Source of the DNA: Gnomoniopsis sp. IMI 355080
Taxonomy: Eukaryota > Ascomycota > Sordariomycetes > Diaporthales > Gnomoniaceae
DNA: 64,000 nt
Assembly (NCBI GenBank): GCA_027946555.1
Contig: JAPEVC010000117.1
Span: 1 to 64,000, forward strand
Direction: 5' to 3'
Made by a program: the position numbers and the translations under genes. Shown one piece after another: positions 49,373 to 61,420 of this stretch. Below the pieces are notes generated by a model. It did no database searches, was not told the origin of the DNA, and worked only from the letters and a program-made list of their open reading frames with translations. Position 1 is the stretch's first letter. Each line of letters starts with the position of its first letter.

Positions 49373-49983
49373 TTTTGTCTAAAACAGTGCAGGGTTTGTT
49401 GGATGGGTAAAATCAAAGTGGATGTAGAGCAGAAATCGAGGCGGGAGGAGAGCCCTGGCCCAAAAAGTCGAAAAGATGGCAGAACGGGAAAAAAAGGCGG
49501 TTACGATAACAGATAAGGACCCTCAATTTCCGACTTGGTACAGAGCCTTGAGAGTGAACTAAAAGGTACGTACCTGCTACTGCTAGGTAGGGTATTCCAA
49601 CGTTGCAACCCAATCCAACATTCTCAGTCTACTATTACGAGTGCCTTCCTGCTAGTCCAAACATTATCATTTACTATAAGGATAATACTACGAGAGCATA
49701 GTAAATACTTCACCCAGTGTCTTGTTGCTATTACACAGTTGCAATGTCCAAATCACTTGCGCAGTTGTAGGCTAACCGCATTGCGTAGTTCCGACGACAT
49801 CAATCTGTGTTTTTCTACGTGTGCTTTGTCAGGCCTATATCCACCCCGGATCATCTACCACGCTTCTTCGTAGATATATACATATAGATAGAGCCACAGG
49901 CTTTGGAATTTCTTCCTCTTCTTGTTTCGCATTCACAGACTAATTTCCTTCATCTCATCACTCGCTGATTATTGCTGCTTGCA
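49373..49983. other. Shared divergent promoter (NUG1 / HAD phosphatase)
   Basis: These 611 bases lie between two divergent start codons. An AT-rich region at 49660-49700 and a pyrimidine-rich leader at 49905-49983 precede the phosphatase ATG. No additional gene is visible. Confidence 0.6.
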
Positions 49984-50901
49984 ATGTCTTTCTCTTCACC
50001 GCCTGTCCAAGCGTCGTTCCATGGTTTCTTGTTCGACATGGACGGCACCATAATCGATTCGACAAGCGCAATAGAAAAACACTGGTTCACGTGAGAACAC
50101 TACCCTCTGTAAAAGCCCCTCATCCTCACACTTCGGCTAACATGAGCTCATAAAATGCAAAGCATTGGCAAGGAAATAGGTGTTGATCCACAAGTCATCT
50201 TGGAGACTTCACATGGACGACGCAGCATAGACACATTGAAGATTTTGGCACCTGAGAAGGCAAATTGGGAATGTGAGGCTCTCGAAACTTCTCAAACCCT
50301 CCCGAATGTCCCAAACCTGCCTGAATCCGCAGGACCACCCCATTGAAAAACAGTATTATCTTCGGGGTATTCGGGACACTACCTGTGCACTTCGAAATAT
50401 TGACTGCTGTTCCCAGATGTATCGTACATGGAAGGGCTGCTTCCCTTGCACCACGGCGATGATGCAGTGGAGATACCCGGGGCTCGTTCGCTACTCAACG
50501 AGATCGGCACCCGCAACCTCCCGTGGGCCATCGTCACGAGCGGCACTCTACCTCTGGTCTCAGGCTGGCTAAAGAGGATGGGTCTGCCGACTCCCGAGCA
50601 TCTCATCACAGCTGAGTCGGTCGAGATTGGAAAACCAGATCCGGCTTGCTACCGGATGGGACGTGAACGAATCAACCTCTCAGGCGACGACAAGAGCGTG
50701 CTGGTGTTGGAGGACTCGCCGGCGGGCATCCGCGCAGGAAAAGCTGCAGGTTGCAAGGTCTTGGGGTTGGTAACAAGTCACACAGTGGAACAGGTGCGGA
50801 GTGCGGATCCGGATTGGATTGTGAAGGATCTGGCCTCTGTGAAAGTTGTGGAGTGCAAAGATGGTGTATTGACGCTGGAATTTTGCGATGGCCTAGTGTA
50901 A
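49984..50901 (+). CDS. HAD-family phosphatase (glycerol-3-phosphatase / 2-deoxyglucose-6-phosphatase type)
   Basis: Exons 49984-50090, 50163-50272 and 50417-50901 encode 233 residues; introns are 72 and 144 bases and keep phase. The HAD motifs are present: DMDGT with Asp18 nucleophile and Asp20, VTSGT (motif II), GKPDP with the motif III Lys, and VLEDSPAGIRAGKAAG (motif IV). The cap region carries KEIGVDPQVILETSHGRRSID, which is characteristic of the yeast Gpp1/Gpp2-Dog1/Dog2 group. These are small cytosolic enzymes; Gpp makes glycerol for osmotic and redox balance, Dog dephosphorylates 2-deoxyglucose-6-phosphate and other sugar phosphates. Sequence alone does not separate the two activities. 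The size of ~233 fits the group. Confidence 0.88.
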
Positions 50902-51330
50902 ATGACCATCAATAGATGGAGCAAACAGACAGCCATGATCATAAATTCTCATCGGTCATTCTGACTAAATGCAGGTAGTTTCAGTCTCCTAAAAGGAATG
51001 ACAGACTTTCGTCAGGTAGCACGTCACTTGTACTTCCTTGCACGGGAAGTAAGCCTTCAGCTCGCCTCAGAGCGCCTAGGTAACTACGTGGCATCAACTC
51101 CATTGAGACTCATATACGCATCAGTCAAGGTACAAAAGTTGATGGCTTGTTGCTAAGTCTGTCGTGGTTGTTGGTTCACGTGAAGATATTAACTCGCAGA
51201 GGAACTCAGCATCATTGCCCGCCTCGGTGAGAGCGATTTTGGTAATGTCGCCACCATTGATATCACCGCAGATTGTCCTATCTGGATTTGATTCAGGGTA
51301 GGAAATTTCACAAGTTCGAGAACTTTTCTA
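50902..51330. other. Convergent 3' region (HAD phosphatase / GH105)
   Basis: 429 bases between two facing genes. No gene seen; a frame at 51189-51407 on the minus strand overlaps the last GH105 exon in another phase and is a shadow. Confidence 0.55.
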
Positions 51331-52641
51331 TTATGGTTTGAAGCCTTTTCCAGAGGTTTCGAGTCTCTCATACTCGAGCGAGGCAAGGATGTATGCAGCC
51401 GATCCAAGCACGCTGTTGTATTTGAGAGGTTGCTCGATGTAATACTAATTCAGAGGTCAGTCAATATCATAGCAACATGGCTAATAAGTCCGGTCACGAT
51501 TGAAAAAGCCACTTGCCTCGTATGTTGCAGTCGAGTTCAGGCTGCAAACTGACACCGTCCCATTCCATCCGAGCGTTCCATCTGTCTCATAGACCACAAA
51601 TGTTTCGGTCAAGTACTCGTAGGCCTTCTCTGCAAGTCTCTGAGCAGAAGTTGTTTCATTGCTTGGTAGAAATCCAAGTCTCGCCCCTTTGAACAGTGCA
51701 TAGGTGAACATAGCGCTGCCACTGGACTCGATATAATTCCCTTCACGACCTTGCTGGTCCACAACCTGCCACCAAGCACCCGTTCTGGCGTCGACGGCTT
51801 TGATGACAGCTGCAGCCAGAGACTGAAACTTTCCCAGCAGTTGGGCCACATAATTCTCCGTTGCAGAGGTACTTGACAAGATCTCGAGGGTATCCACTAA
51901 TCCCATGAAATACCACCCCAGAGACCGCCCCCACACGATGGGACTGGCTCCCGTCACGGGATCAGCCCACACCGCGGTCAGGCTCGCATCGTACCCATGA
52001 ACAAGGAGGCCTGAAGAGCTATTACGGCAATGTTGCCACAAAAGGTCAAGCTGGTATGCCATGTCATCCAGGGCTGTCGTGTTCAGAGCGGTACTGTCGT
52101 TGGTCCCGTCAGGTCCAGAGAGCGTGTATAGGGAGTAGAATGGCGCGAGAGAGTACATTCCATCGAGATATGACCAATCTGGGTAAGTGTAATACCACAA
52201 TCCGCCATAGGAGTTCCGTGGCTGGGCGTCGATGCTCAAGCGCAACGCCTCGAAGCCGGCGTGTAAGGCCTCCGTTCCGTTGCCGTGCTTTCCATGACTT
52301 GACAGTGAAATTTCGGCATTTCCGTTGGAGAGTCGATCCAGAGGATATAGGAGCACATCTTCGGTTGCATTGGAAAAGTAGGGCAAAACGGAATTGACGC
52401 TGGCCGAGAGATAGTCTCGTTTGATGCTCTGATTAGAGTATTGGGATAGGAGAGCTGTAAAGGCTTTCTGGGTGAATCCAGCTTGGAGTGGCAGGCTTGC
52501 GGAAGATTCGTTCATGATACCATCATTGCGGGATATGAGGCTGTCGGCCATCCACAAAGAGTAGGTCTGCTTTCCAGGACTCAATGCTAGAGTGGTTGTG
52601 ACCACGGCAAGGATGCCTGCAGTGAGACGGGCAGAACGCAT
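51331..52641 (-). CDS. Secreted glycoside hydrolase family 105 (unsaturated rhamnogalacturonyl hydrolase)
   Basis: Minus-strand exons 52641-51517 and 51444-51331 give 412 residues. The family releases unsaturated galacturonic acid from rhamnogalacturonan-lyase products of pectin. Residues 1-~20 are a signal peptide (RLTAGILAVVTTTLALSPG). The alpha6/alpha6 barrel shows WSYLDGMYSLAPFY, whose Asp160 aligns with the catalytic Asp of YteR, then GLLVHGYD, SPIVWGRSLGWYFMGLVD, and GREGNYIESSGSAMFTYAL. The C-terminal exon supplies YYIEQPLKYNSVLGSAAYILASLEYE, the normal family end. The intron between them starts with GC rather than GT (GAG|GCAAGT...TTAG). Without it the protein would stop at 51481 and lose its conserved end. 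A TATATG box lies ~120 bases and a CreA-type GTGGGG ~290 bases upstream of the start, fitting carbon-catabolite control (inference). Several Asn-X-Ser/Thr sites fit secretion. Confidence 0.9.
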
Positions 52642-53878
52642 GGTGATTGTGTTGTATCGAGCTGGTGGTATGACGAATGAGTGGCAGATTCTTGTGTGAG
52701 CATCCGAGACTCACCCAACATCCAGTCAGAATCCGGGCAAATTTGGAAGATATCGAGCATATAAGCGTTAGAGACCAAAGAAGCGTGAGCCCGATATGTT
52801 GCTATCCGCCAGCTACGCCAGTCAGCCACGTTTCGCAGACACAGCTCCGGAAACTGTCAAGGCAAGAAACTGTTACGGAGGGACCTGCCTAGGTATGGTA
52901 GGCACGCAGCACGCCAGCGCAACTACTGTGGGGCGATTTAAACTACTCGGGAACGCCTGCCCGCAGATGCGTGGTGACTGACAGAGATCCAAGAGGCAGG
53001 GGGTTATTCAAGCGAATCGAGGAGGATGACCCTGCAATGTCCTTTTGGCATATACCTGCCATTCATTACAGAAAGACTTTTGATGCAAATTGCCCATATG
53101 CGCCGCCACTTGTGTAACTAGGCCTGACGGCCCATCTGCGTTGAAGCCATCCCTATCCTGTTTTGACCTTTTCAGCTGGCCCAACATGTGCAGAGGCGCA
53201 CAGTTTACAGGGTCATCAGAAACCATCTTTTGGGGATGGTGGCGTTGGCCCTGGGCTCGGTCAGAGGGAGCATTGGTAATTCTCGCCAAAAGCACCTATT
53301 TGGGTTTTCAGCTGACATGTACGCACCACGACGTGCAGATGCAAGCTTCTCGGATTGGCCAAATGCCGAGAGTGTATAGCAGGCAGAAGGTACTGGTATC
53401 TCTGGTAATGGTGGTCAGACCCAGAACTGCTTTGGGCGGGCGATATCCTGGGAACGGCAGAGGAATTGAATATCTCTGATCGGAAGCGCGCGTTTTCCGG
53501 AGCTTGCATGCAGACGTGCATGGCGATTTTCTTTGCTGGGCGAATCGCCTCAGCGCTTGTCTATCAAAACTGACCTTGGCAGGTTATCGATCTGGCAAGG
53601 GCTATGTCGCTACGAAGTCTTGCAGCATCTGGCTACGACATTAGCTGATCATGCGAGAGAGGTGCGCAATGATAGTCCTCAGCTCGTGCCTTGGTGTGTG
53701 TTACACTACTTGAGGATGCCTCGATTTGTCGATGCAATGAGTCCCGAGTTGCAACTCATGTGATGCAGTCGTTGTCATCTCCATCATATTTGACCTGGGC
53801 GTCAGCATTCCTTCGATATGGAGGTGTTCGGCGTTTTTAAGCCTCAGCCCTTACTTAGGCCCAAAATCCAGTGCCAAA
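52642..53878. other. Divergent intergenic region (GH105 / rhodopsin-fold protein)
   Basis: 1.2 kb carrying the GH105 promoter on the left (TATA-like element near 52760, GTGGGG at 52928) and the promoter of the membrane protein on the right. Short frames show no domain. Confidence 0.55.
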
Positions 53879-55277
53879 ATGACGACATATCGAGATAGCT
53901 TGATCGCGGCTATGGTCCTGTTCGTCCTCTTGGATACGATAGTTATTGGAGCTCGGGTTTATGTCCGTACGAGAATTCTCAGCCGAGCTTTTGGACGGGA
54001 TGACTTCGTTCTATGTCTTACATATGTGAGCCTTCCTCTTCTACTAGCTCTCTACTATGAATGTGAGCCTAAGAATGAGTGGGAGCTAAATTTGGAGCGT
54101 CTAGATAGGATATGTGATTCACTGTGGCTTCGAAGCAGCTAGTATGCATTATGGATACGCTGCCCCGGAAGGCGAACACCGTCCATATTATAACAGCACG
54201 AAAGCAACTAAGGTGGGTCAAGTCATCTCTATCTGGATTTAGAATATTTGCGTCTCAATTTTCATAACTGCCCAATGCTCATACAACGTGCAAAGCTCCT
54301 TTTTGCAAATCAACTCGTCATCTACATCTGCGCAGGCACCGTCAAGCTTGGCGTGGCATTCGTCCTCCTTCGTCTGGTCACGAAACGCGGCATACGCATT
54401 ATTCTATACGGATCCATGGTCGTCGTAATCGCTTGGACCGCTATTATGACTTTGTACGCTTCTTATTTCTGCGTCCAGAGCGGGTCAAGTAACTGGGCCG
54501 GCTCAAAGACTTGTGAGGCAGTGGGATACTTTCGCACAAGTTCCAACATAGTCATTGACTACTTCTGCAAGTTCACCAGTTTCTTGATATTACTTTTGGC
54601 TTGGATATTTGATCTAATATGTGACAGATGCCTTCCTTCCCATCTATATCCTGTGGAATGTGCAAATGAGTCTGAAGTTGAAGCTTAGCGTGCTTGTACT
54701 TCTCGGATTGGGAGCCTTGTGAGTACCATTTTCGAATAGGAGTGCAACATGGAATAACTCAGACAGCTGATCAAAACTATTACGCTCGACGAACAGCGCA
54801 AGTGCAGCCACCATTGTGAAACTCGTCATCATAGTCCGGTTGCAGACTGCCAAGGGAGCAGCCGCAAGTGCACTTCATTATGAGCTTCTCTTATGGGCCG
54901 ACATTGAGCTCGGAATAGCACTATTTGCAGCAGCATGTGCTGCACTACGACCACTGCTGAAAAGTGTCCCCAGTGCTTGGGACTCTTATTTCTCTACAAA
55001 GACAAGAATGACCAAGTATTTCAGCAAGCCCAGCAGCAAGAGTACTCGCCATACCAGTAGCACTGCGTCCCATCCCCAAGGTGACGGGCCCTATGTGGAG
55101 GTTGGTGCGGGTGGGGTGAGTCACGACAATTTTCAAATGAACCATCTAAACATTGTGGGGAGAGAAAGTGCGTTTGGAGGATCGATCTTGAAAACCACGA
55201 CGGTCGCTGTCCAAACGGAGAATCGAGATCATCAGGGGGCATCCAGCGCACCACTCGACGCAGGAGGAATTGTTTAA
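53879..55277 (+). CDS. Rhodopsin-fold integral membrane protein (SAT4/Pth11-like)
   Basis: Five exons, 53879-54025, 54105-54212, 54296-54578, 54628-54718 and 54797-55277, encode 369 residues with every junction in phase. The third donor (A|GTTTCT, 49-base intron) and the second acceptor are weak; the rest are good. This large fungal family has seven membrane helices and is named after the Magnaporthe surface receptor Pth11; most members have no proven ligand. Family blocks include ARVYVRTRILSRAFGRDDFVLCLTYIGYV, MHYGYAA, LLFANQLVIYICAGTVKLGVAFVLLRL, NIVIDYF, AFLPIYILWNVQMSLKLKLSVLVLLGLG, ATIVKLVIIVRL, and LLLWADIELGIALFAAACAALRPLLK before a polar cytoplasmic tail of ~105 residues. No CFEM domain precedes helix 1, so this is the shorter, non-CFEM class. 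Whether it is a receptor is unknown. Confidence 0.88.
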
Positions 55278-56179
55278 TCATTGAGCGGATTCTACTATGT
55301 TCCTACTAAAGTAGTTATAGTAACTCTGGTTTCCTTATACCGTCAAGTATTGGCCATCTAGAAAAGATGAGTGTCAACAGCGGGCTCATGGAGGAATTCA
55401 TCATGTGAATATGGAAAGTACATATCTTGTCCAGCCTCGATGGACGGCAAATCCTTCGCGCAAAGCATGCAATACCTTCACTTGACGCACAACCATATAG
55501 TAGCTGGAGCGTCGAACGAGCTTACCTGGGGATTGTGACTTCCACTGCTGACAAGAATATGACCGATAGCTCTCAACTTCAATGCAACCCATGGTCTCCA
55601 GTGTTTAATATTATTCAGACATCCAACAAGTTGAAAGATCGCTTATAGCGTCATTGTCTTGGGCACATTGCAACTATCTTTGCGTCGATCTCAGTCCTAC
55701 CTGGCCTACGCTGCGGTGCCATACAACGAGAGTCAATGATACAGATGCAAGGACACGTTGGGAAGAAGACCCCAATCAAGAACTCTTGACTATTCACAAT
55801 TGTCAGCCTATTGTTATCCATCTTGAATTATCAGATGGATCGGCTCAGCACTCACTTTGATGGCCGCCCAATGCCGCGTTCGATAGTTGCTGCTTTAATC
55901 TACATAGATCGCCTTCATGGTTGCATACTGGGCAGGAATGCAGAAATATGTTACTACATTCTTTACTAACATTGTACAGTATCCATAATTTTTGTCTTTT
56001 CAGTTGCACATTGGTCGAATAACGGTGTATCGTACCATCGTGTACATCATTGCACACCTAGGAGCGTAGTTGCTATTCATTGGCACGCTTCATCTAGCTT
56101 TTAAGTTTCCACGTAGTCCCTCTTTCCAGAGCCTTGAGGATATGTGCGATTTTCTAATTCGTGTTGTCCAATCGTTCTC

Positions 56180-56203
56180 TTGTCCGAGCCTTTGTCCGAG
56201 CCT
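56180..56203 (+). repeat. 12-bp tandem duplication
   Basis: TTGTCCGAGCCT occurs twice with no spacer in intergenic DNA. Confidence 0.85.
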
Positions 56204-58707
56204 TGCTGTTACATTGGTGTTCGAACCCCTTTAGGTTGCGTGACATAAAGCCAAGATCGATCACCGAGATCTATAACACCCTCTTCTTGTTAGGGATTGG
56301 CAAAAAAGGCAGGGTGGCCCTTTGATGCCGCCCCCAACCACGGCCGTCGCAAGCCGTTGAAGCGGATTGCTCGGTGATAGGTCGTGGTGATTTGGGTTTC
56401 CTCGGGCCATGCAGTCTACGGCTGGATAGCGAACATGTCCAAGTCGACATCCCTGGGCATCCTGAGCCCCGCCACTCGGTTACTACCTCTTTTCCCAGGG
56501 AGCTGTCAAAGATAGTCGGCCTGTGACCTTGCGATTGGGTTGACACAAGCATACATGGATGTGGGACATCGTAATTGTAGACGGCCGATGTCGCAAGTCG
56601 TCTAAGGGCAGGCAATTCGGTGTCATTACCTGCTTCTCGCCAAGATAGTTGCATGTGTAGCAATAGTCTTGACAACCTCCGCTCCCACTTGGGCTTGTCG
56701 AACATGCTCTCTTGTGATGCTGCAAAACAACATTTGCCGTGCCACAAGAAGAGTCGGTGCTCAATACAACAACTACTTCCAGCCTCCCCAGGTCCCGCAG
56801 CAGCGGAACGGTAATCCACGTGGTCGACTACCGGAAGAGAGAGCTTTGTTAATCCTGTTTTCTCCTTCTCCTTTAGGGAATCGTTGTACTCGCTTGCAAT
56901 TGCCAAAGCGTACATACAACACTACTACTCCGCTCAATTGCCGCCCCACAGCATTGCAACGTGAACGGCACCACCTCACCTCCTCAACGCCATGTAACAG
57001 CAAACGCGGGCACGCGGGCACCGAGCAGCATCGAATGCTCATTGCCTGACAAACCGTATCCACTCTTGGACGGAATTTTTTCTTCTTTTCTTTTTCTTTG
57101 ACAGAGCCTTTATAATCCATGTTGCAATCCGGTATCTCCCCCAGATATCGGTCCCAAATAACAGCTGTACAGATACCAAGCGTGTGGTCCATATGCCATG
57201 TGGCTGCACTGGATCAATCTCCCTAGCACGCTGCTGTAAGAAGGACGCGTGGATTTGGCACCTCACTGACTCGAGGTTCAAGCTTGAATACCACTCAAGA
57301 CGAAACGCGTGCTTTTGAGAAGTCTTCTCGCGTCAGCTGCGCCGGTGGCGGTAGTCTGACCTGACTTGTGCCGTGCTGGATCTTGAGACGAACTGAGATA
57401 TCGTAGTTCTTTCCTAAGCCCTCATGCTTGTAGGTCAGGATATGCCAAGTTGCATTCTAGGGTCACAATACAATGCTACAAGCTCTTCATATGTACTGGG
57501 CGTAGACATGCTAGCTAATCATTTGCTTCTTACTCGAACCCATGTGGTACCAAGAGTAAGTGTATCGTCGACGACGGCAACGACGAGGAGCCACTGACTC
57601 GAGGGGGCCCTTACGACAATGTTGGCCAAGAAGCACTTTTTGGACCCCACCCAGTGCATGATAGTCCTGAAGAGCGATTGGAAGGGCAAAAGAAGAAGAC
57701 AAGGACTTCATGTGTGCGAGGAAGCAAGGGGGCCGTAGTCCAAGATCACTGCACGACAGGCAATCTCCAGGGTCTCGGAGCACAAGTCGCGCAGAGGCCA
57801 TGAACTCCCAACATCCGAAATGATGCTTTCATGCTTCCAAATCATGAAGAGACACTTTTCTTTTCCTCTTCGACAACCTGCATTGCGCGAGACCCAACAT
57901 CCGCCTATCATCCCAAGGGCCATCGTACATCCGGCCCGCCATGAGCCTTGGAGCCCCAGGTCACGCGTCACAAATTCGCCGAAGGCGGTGCCTGTGCGAC
58001 ATACCGCCAGCCCCAAATTTTGCTTCTCCTTGCCTTCCTTGCGCTTTCCGGCCTTCTTCTTCTGTCCCAGCTCCCTGGGACTGTGGTTCCAGGATGCGGA
58101 CCTTTTTACGAGACTGTGTTTTAGCCGCTCGGAGGCGGGCGATAAAGATGATGATGATCGTGCACAGACAGACACCTCCCTGTCGGCATGCCACTGTCGT
58201 CACCTGCTTTTCCGCGTGATCAGCAGAGCCGGAAGCACACCGCACGGTGCTTGACGTTGCCTTCTGCAAGGTCCCGTCTGGCTCACCGCAAAAAGTGGCA
58301 GAGACATAACACCAATTTTTTATTTTATTTTTATGGTTAAGCCCCAATGTCCGAAGCAACACAAGGCTAACCGAAAATCCGCTGGGGGGGAGTACACCAA
58401 AGGCACTTGCCTGCTTTTGCTTGCTCTGTGTAGCCGCCAGATTCGGGCCCAGCGATGTCCGCCGTGCACCCGAGGGGACGGCGCGCCTCGGGGTCACACA
58501 AGACGGCGCAGAGACATTTACGACAGACGAGTGTTCTGCCCTGACGTGGTCGGCGATTTGAGTAACCCCAAAAGGTCCCCGTTCCCGACATCTCAAATTT
58601 CGCGTACATAGTATACGAAGTGAATACGTGTATGCGTAGGGAGACCCAGACAGTCCAAATTTCGATTGTTAACATCGACTTCCACGCGCTCTTCTCAAGA
58701 GTCCAAT

Positions 58708-58719
58708 CCCCCCCCCCCC
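58708..58719 (+). repeat. C12 homopolymer
   Basis: Twelve consecutive C in intergenic DNA. Confidence 0.8.
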
Positions 58720-59907
58720 GGCCAAGCTTTTCCGAGTTCGCGTACGGGCGATCAGCAAAGTGCACACCAAAAACGATCGCCGTGCAGACCCTTGACACCG
58801 GCGGGAGGGCTCCGCAAAACAAGAAAGAAAAGTTAAAGGCCCACTGGGCAGTCGATCCAGGAACCAGCCAAGCGCTGCCGCCCGTCCAGCCGGGGCTGCA
58901 CCAGAGCCGCCTGCAACAGCCATACACGAGCTGATGGCGTGTCTCGCAAAAGCAAAGAGGGGGCGCAAAGAAAGCCTCAGGCTGCAGGCTCGCACGACAG
59001 GCCAATGGCGAGTCATGCGAGTCAGCGGAATAGAACAACATGTAGGGCAAATTCAGCGAGCTGGGGAAACACGACGGCATGCTTGCATCGTGACGTTTGC
59101 CATTTTGAGAAACTGCGTCGACCAAAGGAGAAGAAGTTGAGAAAAGAGCTGCAGGAGGGTGAGGCCCGGGGGGCTGTCTGCGCGCGCAAGACGGTGCAGT
59201 AGTGTAGTGTTTTATTTCGCACGTCGACAGTAGTGTTTACGATCCTGCACTTTTCCTGTAGTTGCCTTTGGTTGAAATGTGTTTGGTGCCTGTCCTGAAA
59301 AGGCCTATCGACAATAGAGTGGATCGCGGGACGTTCAGTGACGCGGTCGTGAGGGTCATGACCACTGTGCAGAGGCCATGTGAGGGCAAAGACGGCCAGG
59401 AGCTGCGTCGTGCAGCCCTCACGAATACGGAATAGGGTCCCGCGGCCCAGTAAACGACTAGAGAGTTAAATGAGCCGTGTCCGTGCCCCCGGGATGTGCA
59501 CTGTCTGCGCAGGGGGGGTTCCCTGATCCCGCTAAAAACCCTTGCGTTTGCTGGGATGGCACGTCCGTACAAGTACATGTCCTCGGAAATTCCCCTTGGA
59601 GCTACTATAGTACTTAGAACGGGATACCAGGTTCATACCATGTAGTACAGTACAAACTCAAAGGAGCATTTAGGAGCGGCAAAGTCAACACACGTGGCAG
59701 CCCCCTGGATATGTATTATAGTATCCCTTCAGATGTTCAACCCCTGAACTTTCATCCCAAACTCTGTGATTGTTTGGGAGGATGACGACGCCGCCGACCC
59801 CAGCGGGCCCAGGATGATCTTTCTTGAATTGTGGGGAACCCTTTTGGATGATAGTCTCATGACTTTGCCTGGCATCCTCACAATACTGTACCTTAGAAGC
59901 AACTCCC

Positions 59908-60045
59908 CTACCTTGAGCGAATCATGCGAAGCATGCTGAAAACGGGCCCGAAGATCTCGTCGCTTATGGGAGGGCTGATGCTGATCCTTCGAACACGATC
60001 GGTAGCATTGTAGAATCGAGCCGGATCGTCGTAAACATTTCCCAG
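59908..60045 (-). pseudogene. Aldehyde dehydrogenase fragment (relic)
   Basis: On the minus strand the frame reads GNVYDDPARFYNATDRVRR, a few residues, then SDEIFGPVFSMLRMIRS before a stop at 59908. This matches the C-terminal ALDH block with pattern G-Y-x-x-P-T-x-F-x-N-x-T-x-x-M-R and then E-E-I-F-G-P-V. Six or so extra residues separate the two parts, and no catalytic Cys or Glu motif can be read nearby in any frame, so only a short decayed piece remains. It is not a copy of the P5C dehydrogenase in this window, whose corresponding block reads AEFFGPI. Confidence 0.5.
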
Positions 60046-61249
60046 AACTTCGCTACTCAGGCAATTTTGTTTTGCGTGTAGCCGGGACTGTATGCCTGTC
60101 AAGCTGCGGAGGAATCAACTGTCCATGATCCCTGCTGAGATACATATCTTGTTAACATTCCTGCTGCCTGAGTGGACCGGTACTTAGTAGTCAAAAAAGT
60201 ATCTGACCTTGAACCAATGGAAAACTAACTCCTCCGATGGCTTGCCTGTCAAGTACCATAGTAGGTATGTGCTTTGTTGCCAGCAGGCCGGGTTTCTAAT
60301 CCCGGTTTATGTCGGAGATCCGGTGTGCATTTTAGACAGACCCATCTACCGCGTAGTAGTGACAGAACCTTAATAATAGAGATAGAATTGAGCTACGATA
60401 GCTTAAGGTTATTCCACATCGTCGCAACCACTACGATGGTCCGGTCCGGACCAAGCTTTCAGGGCTGTGCAATCAGTAGAGAAAACAGACCTAGTGCGAC
60501 TAGGTGATCCCTTGAAACGCCACGTTCTCTCCCCAGGCAGACAGATGGCGATTCGGAGCTCTCGCCAGTAATACTGTGGCGGACGCTCGGTAGGCCAGCC
60601 ACAGTTCTTCTTGTGCAGCAGCTGAAGAAGATGCACACTCAGTCGGGATGTGATTTCCTTATCTGGGGGAAAGACTAGGCTCCGCACAGAGGAGACCGCT
60701 CCATGCAGAGTATCATCTGCACCTGATACATGATAGCCAGAGAAGCCTGACTGCCAATTTGCCAAGGCATTCATAATGTAATATATCAAAGGCGAACGAG
60801 GGCCTGGGTCAAGAATCCGTGGTTTGGACCGCGCAACCCCGTGTACTACCCACCTTGTATATGATGCGGTGGTACAGGCGCAACGATAGCAACTTATAGA
60901 CGTGGTATAGTGAGCGTCGCCAAGATGGCGTCGCTGACGTTGGACGACGTCGTCAAATACCCAACCAGCCGGGATAGTCAGATATTCTTCAATGTGGTGG
61001 CGACTGAAATGGTTGGTGGAAGATTCGATCGGCACTAGTGGCTCGAATCAAGCTGTCAACCGCTTCTTGTGCTTCTCAGGGTCCCGTTCGCATTCGCCTG
61101 TGAAGTGCCCACAATAGTTGGGTAATGATACATATTTTGAAGCAACCCACAAGATCGTCAATGTCATGTACGGTACTATGTATGATAAAAGATTGACAAG
61201 CCGTCCGGTGAACTTTCCTTTCGGCATACTCCTCCATTGCTATCTACGG

Positions 61250-61420
61250 TAAGATCTCGGGTATTTCCCGCCCGAGAATCTGACCGGTGATATGACTGAA
61301 TCTGGTTGGGTTGACAACGTATGCTGTCCTGCATATTTTCTGACAAAGGTCAAGGACGGCATTCGGTCTGGATCCGAGAATGATTCGAAGGCAGGCCGCG
61401 TCTGCCTTCAAAACTTCTTG
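61250..61420 (-). pseudogene. Possible second aldehyde dehydrogenase-like relic
   Basis: A minus-strand frame includes KADAACLRIILGSRPN, a short gap, then AYVVNPTRFSHITGQILGREI. It can be aligned with the ALDH stretch K-A-E-G-A-x-L-x-x-G-G-x-R-P then G-Y-F-V-x-P-T-x-F-x-x-V-T. The match is looser than the one at 59.9-60.0 kb and the GPV end is absent. This may be a chance resemblance. Confidence 0.22.

Noticed and set aside
56225..56240. GTTCGAACCCC stretch resembling a tRNA B box
   Set aside because: The bases on both sides do not pair as a T-stem and no A box lies at a suitable distance.
58367..59125. 252-codon minus-strand open frame
   Set aside because: No motif, no membrane or signal logic, rich in Cys, Trp and Pro; it overlaps other long frames on both strands in a GC-rich region with a C12 run.
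60289..60310. CCGGG...CCCGG stem with a GGTTTCTAATCC loop, looked like a tRNA T-arm
   Set aside because: The loop lacks TTC and has eight bases, and no acceptor, D or anticodon arms can be folded around it.
60409..61035. 208-codon minus-strand frame beside the ALDH relics
   Set aside because: No ALDH block or other family motif could be recognised in it; it may be part of decayed sequence but there is no positive evidence.
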